Positions 60,250 to 64,000 of a stretch of DNA of 64,000 bases are shown here, one piece after another. The DNA is from Ananas comosus. Taxonomy: Eukaryota; Streptophyta; Magnoliopsida; Poales; Bromeliaceae. The notes below the pieces were generated by a model. That model was not told where the DNA came from, searched no databases, and was given only the letters and a program-made list of their open reading frames with translations. A program made the translations under genes and the position numbers. The stretch covers positions 3,721,939-3,785,938 of the forward strand of contig NC_033621.1 of NCBI RefSeq assembly GCF_001540865.1. Direction: 5' to 3'. Position 1 is the first letter of the stretch. Each line of letters starts with the position of its first letter.

Positions 60250-60885
60250 TTTAATTATGCTACTATACTCATCTAATAGTACCAAAAGTCTCTTGTACTA
60301 TTGAGTTTTGGCCGTTGGATTAAAGGATGTGGCGGTTAGGATGATAGATGGATCCCGACGTTAATAATAGTGGTCTCCTAGGGTTTGAGTGGTGGTTGGT
60401 TTAATAGCTATAATCTAACGGGTGGAAATGATCAAAGGATAATCTATACGTAAGAAAACTCAATAGTCCAAGGGCTTGATACTATCAAAAGTAATAGTAG
60501 CCAAACTATGATATATATATATACTATATATATTATATATAATATTATAGAGAGAGTAGCATTATATTATCTAATAATAATATATATAGAGCATGGACTT
60601 AACTATGCTTATTAGGAGCACAGGCAGTCCTTGTGCTTCTAACTTTAACCACCCATCAAGTTGATGGGTGGTAGAAATAAGAGAGGAAGATAGTATGGGG
60701 AGAAATTGGATGTCTCATATTTTCTTCTTCTTGAATTCTCTCTTCATATCTACGACCGTCATCCCTCTCTCATTCTAACCACCCTCAAGGCTTGATGGTG
60801 GTTTAGAAAGTTAGGACACAAGACTGCTGTGCTCCTAATAGCACAGTACACTACTATATATTAGTATATATATATATAATATATA
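60250..60885. mobile_element. Family B copy and a related element between (TA)n tracts
   Basis: Bases 60255-60512 are a family B element (GCTACTATACTCATCTAATAG start, GTAGCC near the end, GGTTAGGATGATAG inside). Bases 60590-60856 form another inverted-repeat element, with GCTTATTAGGAGCACAGGC mirrored by GCTGTGCTCCTAATAGC and a hairpin on CCACCCATCAA/TTGATGGGTGG. Confidence 0.55.
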
Positions 60886-60894
60886 TATATAGAG

Positions 60895-61136
60895 TTTGGG
60901 CTAGAATACTCTCAAAAGCACTAACCATTGGTGCTTTTGAGTTTTGCCATTTGGATCTACTCTTGATACATAGCCTTGGATCTAAACACTATTCATCCTA
61001 GCACCATTATACTTACCACCGTACCACCACCTACACCATCACTCACCCCACATCTCTCCCATCCAAGTGCGCTAAAAAACTCAAAAGCCACCAGATGGAG
61101 TTGTGCTTTTGAGAGTATTCTAGCCCAACTCCATAT
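60895..61136. mobile_element. Inverted-repeat element family C between (TA)n tracts
   Basis: The ends GGGCTAGAATACTCTCAAAA and TTTTGAGAGTATTCTAGCCC are perfect inverted repeats of 20 bases. A TTTGGATCTACTCTTGATAC block matches the family C copy at 43852-44070. (TA)n lies on both sides. Confidence 0.7.
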
Positions 61137-61156
61137 ATATATATATATATATATAT

Positions 61157-61605
61157 GGGATAATTGCCTATATACCCCTCATATGTTCCACCGTTATTGC
61201 AAAATACCCCCGCAGTTATTTTCTATTAAGTTAACTTGGGTTAAACATGAGTTAAACATCTACGACAGTTAAAAAAAATTAAAATACCAATTTTACCCTT
61301 AACTTAAGGGCAAATAAAAAATATTGGTGACGGTAGAGGGGTATATTGGAAAAAATCAAAAGTCAAAATACTTTTTATACCCCTGACTTTAGGGGCAAAT
61401 AAGAAAGTCAGTGATGGTGGAAGGGTATATTTGAAAGGGCAAAATAGTAATTTTACAGAGTTAACCGAGTTAATTAACAGATTTTAACTCTAGAGGTATA
61501 TTACAAATAGGTTGGAACGTAAAGAGGGTATTTTCAATATTAGCCTTCTAAGAGAGGTAAATCGGAAAGTCGGGAACTTTTCAGGGGTATATAAGCAATT
61601 GCCCC
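61157..61605. mobile_element. Mutator-type MITE (family D) inside a (TA)n tract
   Basis: The ends GGGATAATTGCCTATATACC and, inverted, GGGGCAATTGCTTATATACC are flanked by TATATATAT on both sides, so the 9-bp duplication is consistent but not provable in a TA repeat. The interior carries repeated AAGGGCAAATAA words. Confidence 0.65.
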
Positions 61606-61668
<63 letters not shown>

Positions 61669-62197
61669 GAGCTGGAATACTATCGGTAGCAAACAGGCTC
61701 CGTTGTCACCCATTTATTTTCGATGATGGAGCCTCCAAATCGACGATCGGTGCCGTTCAAAATGATCTATACCACTTGAAGTATCTAGAAATTAAATTTC
61801 ATGCTTTTCCGATATTGTTATCTTGTTCATCAAGTGAGCGTAAAAATGAACGGCTGAAATGAATATCCTCTAAAAAGTGATGATAGAAATTTTGTAATTA
61901 AGATCGAGAGTATAGATCGTGTTCTAAATAGTTTAAAAAATTTTCTAACCAAAATTCAATTGATTTGGATAGCTTTACACCGTTAAACGAGAAAACGCCT
62001 CATATTGCATTGAAATTACAAATTTTGAAACCTTTTGATCATCAGGTCAATGATGTTGAAAAGATTTGAAATTTGATTTCTAGATACTTCAAGTGGTATA
62101 TATCATGTTCAACGGTGCCGATTGTTGATTTGAAAGCTCAATCATCGAAAACAAATGGGTGGCAACGGAGCCTGTTTGCTACCGATAGCATTCCAGC

Positions 62198-62295
<98 letters not shown>
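61606..62295. mobile_element. Microsatellite-capped inverted-repeat element (subfamily A2)
   Basis: (TA)n(GA)n (to 61666) leads into GTTGAGCTGGAATACTATCG. The core closes with CGATAGCATTCCAGCTCA, then (TC)n and (TA)n to 62295. The mirror symmetry therefore includes the microsatellites themselves. The arms stay inverted inward (GCAAACAGGCTCCGTTG against CAACGGAGCCTGTTTGC). Confidence 0.75.
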
Positions 62296-63097
62296 CTTTT
62301 CTTGCATGGTCATCACTTATTTTTCATCCTACTTTACAATGCTTAGTAATGAATTTTTAACTCAAAAGGTGACCAATAAATCACAAAAAGAGCCACAAAT
62401 AACCACACAGAAGAAACATTGTGTAGGAACTGTTCAACTTAGAGAGATGGCCATTGATTCCTTTTTTTTTGCAAATAGCAACCCTTAGATCCCTCTTTTA
62501 TTTTTTTTCCATGCTCCCAAGTACTTTGTACCATAGCACCATTATCCACTTAATTAGTGCTCTTTGTCTAGATTTGAATTCGAGAAAATAAATGATTTGA
62601 GAGACTAATATTGGAATTTACTAAATTGGTTTTCTTTTTCATGTGCTAACTAATTTATTTCCTATTTATTTTATCTTCTTAAGTAATATTATACTAAATG
62701 CGCATATCACAATAAATCGATTAAAATATAATTTTTGCGTTCTCATCAGCAAACAGCAGAACATATCTTTTTCTCTTTTGTTATCTAATAATATATGTTA
62801 GGCGGCTTTCAATACCTAAAGAGACCTTAAATTGGTAAGATTAAGTGCTTTATAGGCATAATAAGATCAACAAGCTAAGCAATGATAATTCTAAAGCTTG
62901 AAAGTGTCTTTAACATGCTAATCATGATTAGTTATCGTATACACTTGAATGGCAACCCAAGTATAACTGAATCCAGTTTGGAAATTGTAAAAAAAAAGAA
63001 GGGATCCTGTTTCTTACACCTTATTGGTCAGATGAGGCAAAACCTTTGATACTATAAAATTTATTTTAAATTCTCATAACCATTATTCCTTTGGCTA
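62296..63097. other. Intergenic DNA, nothing recognised
   Basis: No gene, RNA gene or repeat terminus is supported. Confidence 0.35.
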
Positions 63098-63112
63098 ATT
63101 TTGAATATGGTT

Positions 63113-63278
63113 TTTTTTTTTTTTTGTATGTTTGAGAGATAGGTAGCACGTACGCTATCCATTTCGTTTATTTTATTTAGAAATAAACTTAGTTGAAAAT
63201 ATAAATCAACTAAGATTCAAATTCGGGATCTCGAATATCAACCATCAAATTCTTTGCCACTTGATATGGACGGTCGAT
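63113..63278 (-). mobile_element. tRNA-derived SINE (copy 3) with perfect 15-bp target duplication
   Basis: The same family as 58241-58398, in the same orientation. On the minus strand it has TATCAAGTGGCAAAG (A-box-like), AATTTGAATCTTAG (degenerate B box), AAATAAACGAAATGG and a poly(A) tail. The 15-bp flank ATTTTGAATATGGTT is identical at 63098-63112 and 63279-63293. Confidence 0.8.
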
Positions 63279-63344
63279 ATTTTGAATATGGTTATTAATG
63301 AAGCTTTGTCTTATACCCACTGGCTTGACAATGACAGAGAAAGT

Positions 63345-63346
63345 TC

Positions 63347-63405
<59 letters not shown>
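63345..63405. repeat. (TA)n(GA)n compound microsatellite
   Basis: The same TA-then-GA order caps family-A elements elsewhere, but here only about 75 bases of other sequence separate it from a second TA/GA tract at 63487-63513. Confidence 0.85.
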
Positions 63406-63407
<2 letters not shown>

Positions 63408-63486
63408 AGGTTCAAACAGGAAAAAGTAGGTACAATATAGTTACTATAAGTAAGAAATGAATGGTGGAAATGGTGAATGCTGCATA

Positions 63487-63700
63487 ATATATATATATAT
63501 ATAGAGAGAGAGAGTTCGGCTATTATATTTTTATGAGTACGATCATCTTCGTACTCGTAAGTCGTTTTCGATGATAGAGCTTTCGAATCGACAATCCATA
63601 CTGTTAAATATTATATAGAGCATTTAAAACTTTTAGAAATCAAATTTCAAAATTTCTTAAAATTATTTACTTTACTATCAAAAGATCTCGAAATTGAGTG
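63487..63700. mobile_element. Left part of a microsatellite-capped element (family A-like)
   Basis: (TA)n(GA)n is followed by TTCGGCTATTATATTTTTAT and the family text GTTTTCGATGATAGAGCTTTCGAATCGAC-like (63566-63594). No right end appears before the sequence changes near 63700, so it is truncated or interrupted. Confidence 0.45.
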
Positions 63701-64000
63701 TCAGGGACTTAGAAAAATTCCTATGCAGCCCGGTCCCTGGCCCAAATCTGCTTAGCGAGTTCGGGTTGAAGACGGGTCGAATCGGGTTGGCAAGTAGACC
63801 CAAACCCAACCCGCTGTGGGAAACTCAAGGGTCATGAAACTCATGGGAGTTATGGGTGACTCTTGAGCTTTTGGCATTTATGAGGGCTCATTATGTAGGC
63901 TCATTATGTATGTAATAATGGGTGAGTTATGTGGTAGAACTGCCAGTATAAAATACTTGTTAGTTTAGTAGTGTAAAAGAATCAAAATCAGTTGAATTTT
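63701..64000. other. Window end with a hAT-like word cluster
   Basis: Bases 63725-63825 carry CGGGTTGxAGACGGG and ACCCAAACCCAACCCG words typical of hAT MITE subterminal regions, but no termini are in the window. Confidence 0.3.

Overview
This is a stretch of nuclear DNA from a flowering plant. It is AT-rich, with abundant small inverted-repeat transposons and long (TA)n, (GA)n and (A)n runs, and it carries intron-split genes with canonical GT-AG junctions. The poly-Ala, GC-rich first exon of the main gene and the repeat style would suit a monocot, but I cannot name the species from sequence alone. Gene density is very low: two genes can be supported, both on the minus strand.

Genes. (1) 32350-37844 is a complete eight-exon gene for plastid ferredoxin-dependent sulfite reductase (SIR). 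It predicts 698 residues, with a transit peptide, all four [4Fe-4S] cysteines and the basic active-site residues. Its last exon adds a tail of about 55 residues that looks like a ribbon-helix-helix DNA-binding fold. (2) 28160-29625 is a small two-exon gene for a conserved plant protein of unknown function. Its coding sequence is interrupted by an N at 29420. A broken pentatricopeptide-repeat (PPR) gene (26450-27322) and a LINE reverse-transcriptase zinc-binding fragment (25695-25901) lie beside them.

Transposon layout. 1-16700: PIF/Harbinger-like elements (4989-6940, 12486-13025), microsatellite-capped inverted-repeat elements (5713-6160, 8204-8812), a hAT with a Mutator-type MITE nested in its last bases (14451-15164), and a 1.05-kb hAT with an exact 8-bp target duplication (15457-16501). 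16700-27500: Mutator-type MITEs with 9-bp duplications (16718-17222, 18533-19658), a TRIM retroelement (23805-24360), a SINE copy and an N-joined duplicated segment. 29888-30480: another hAT. 40600-50550: a hAT-like relic, two fold-back elements (the larger, 46280-50539, split by a 2.2-kb solo LTR that carries four copies of one 12-bp palindrome) and a dense cluster of microsatellite-capped elements (42587-44700). 51500-64000: MITEs, a 514-bp CACTA element (57089-57602), two SINE copies with 15-bp duplications, and a second microsatellite-capped cluster (59590-62296).

SIR acts in sulfate assimilation in the plastid stroma, and its tail may link it to plastid nucleoids. No functional link to the small neighbour gene is visible. 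The rest of the window is repeat-derived or unrecognised AT-rich sequence.
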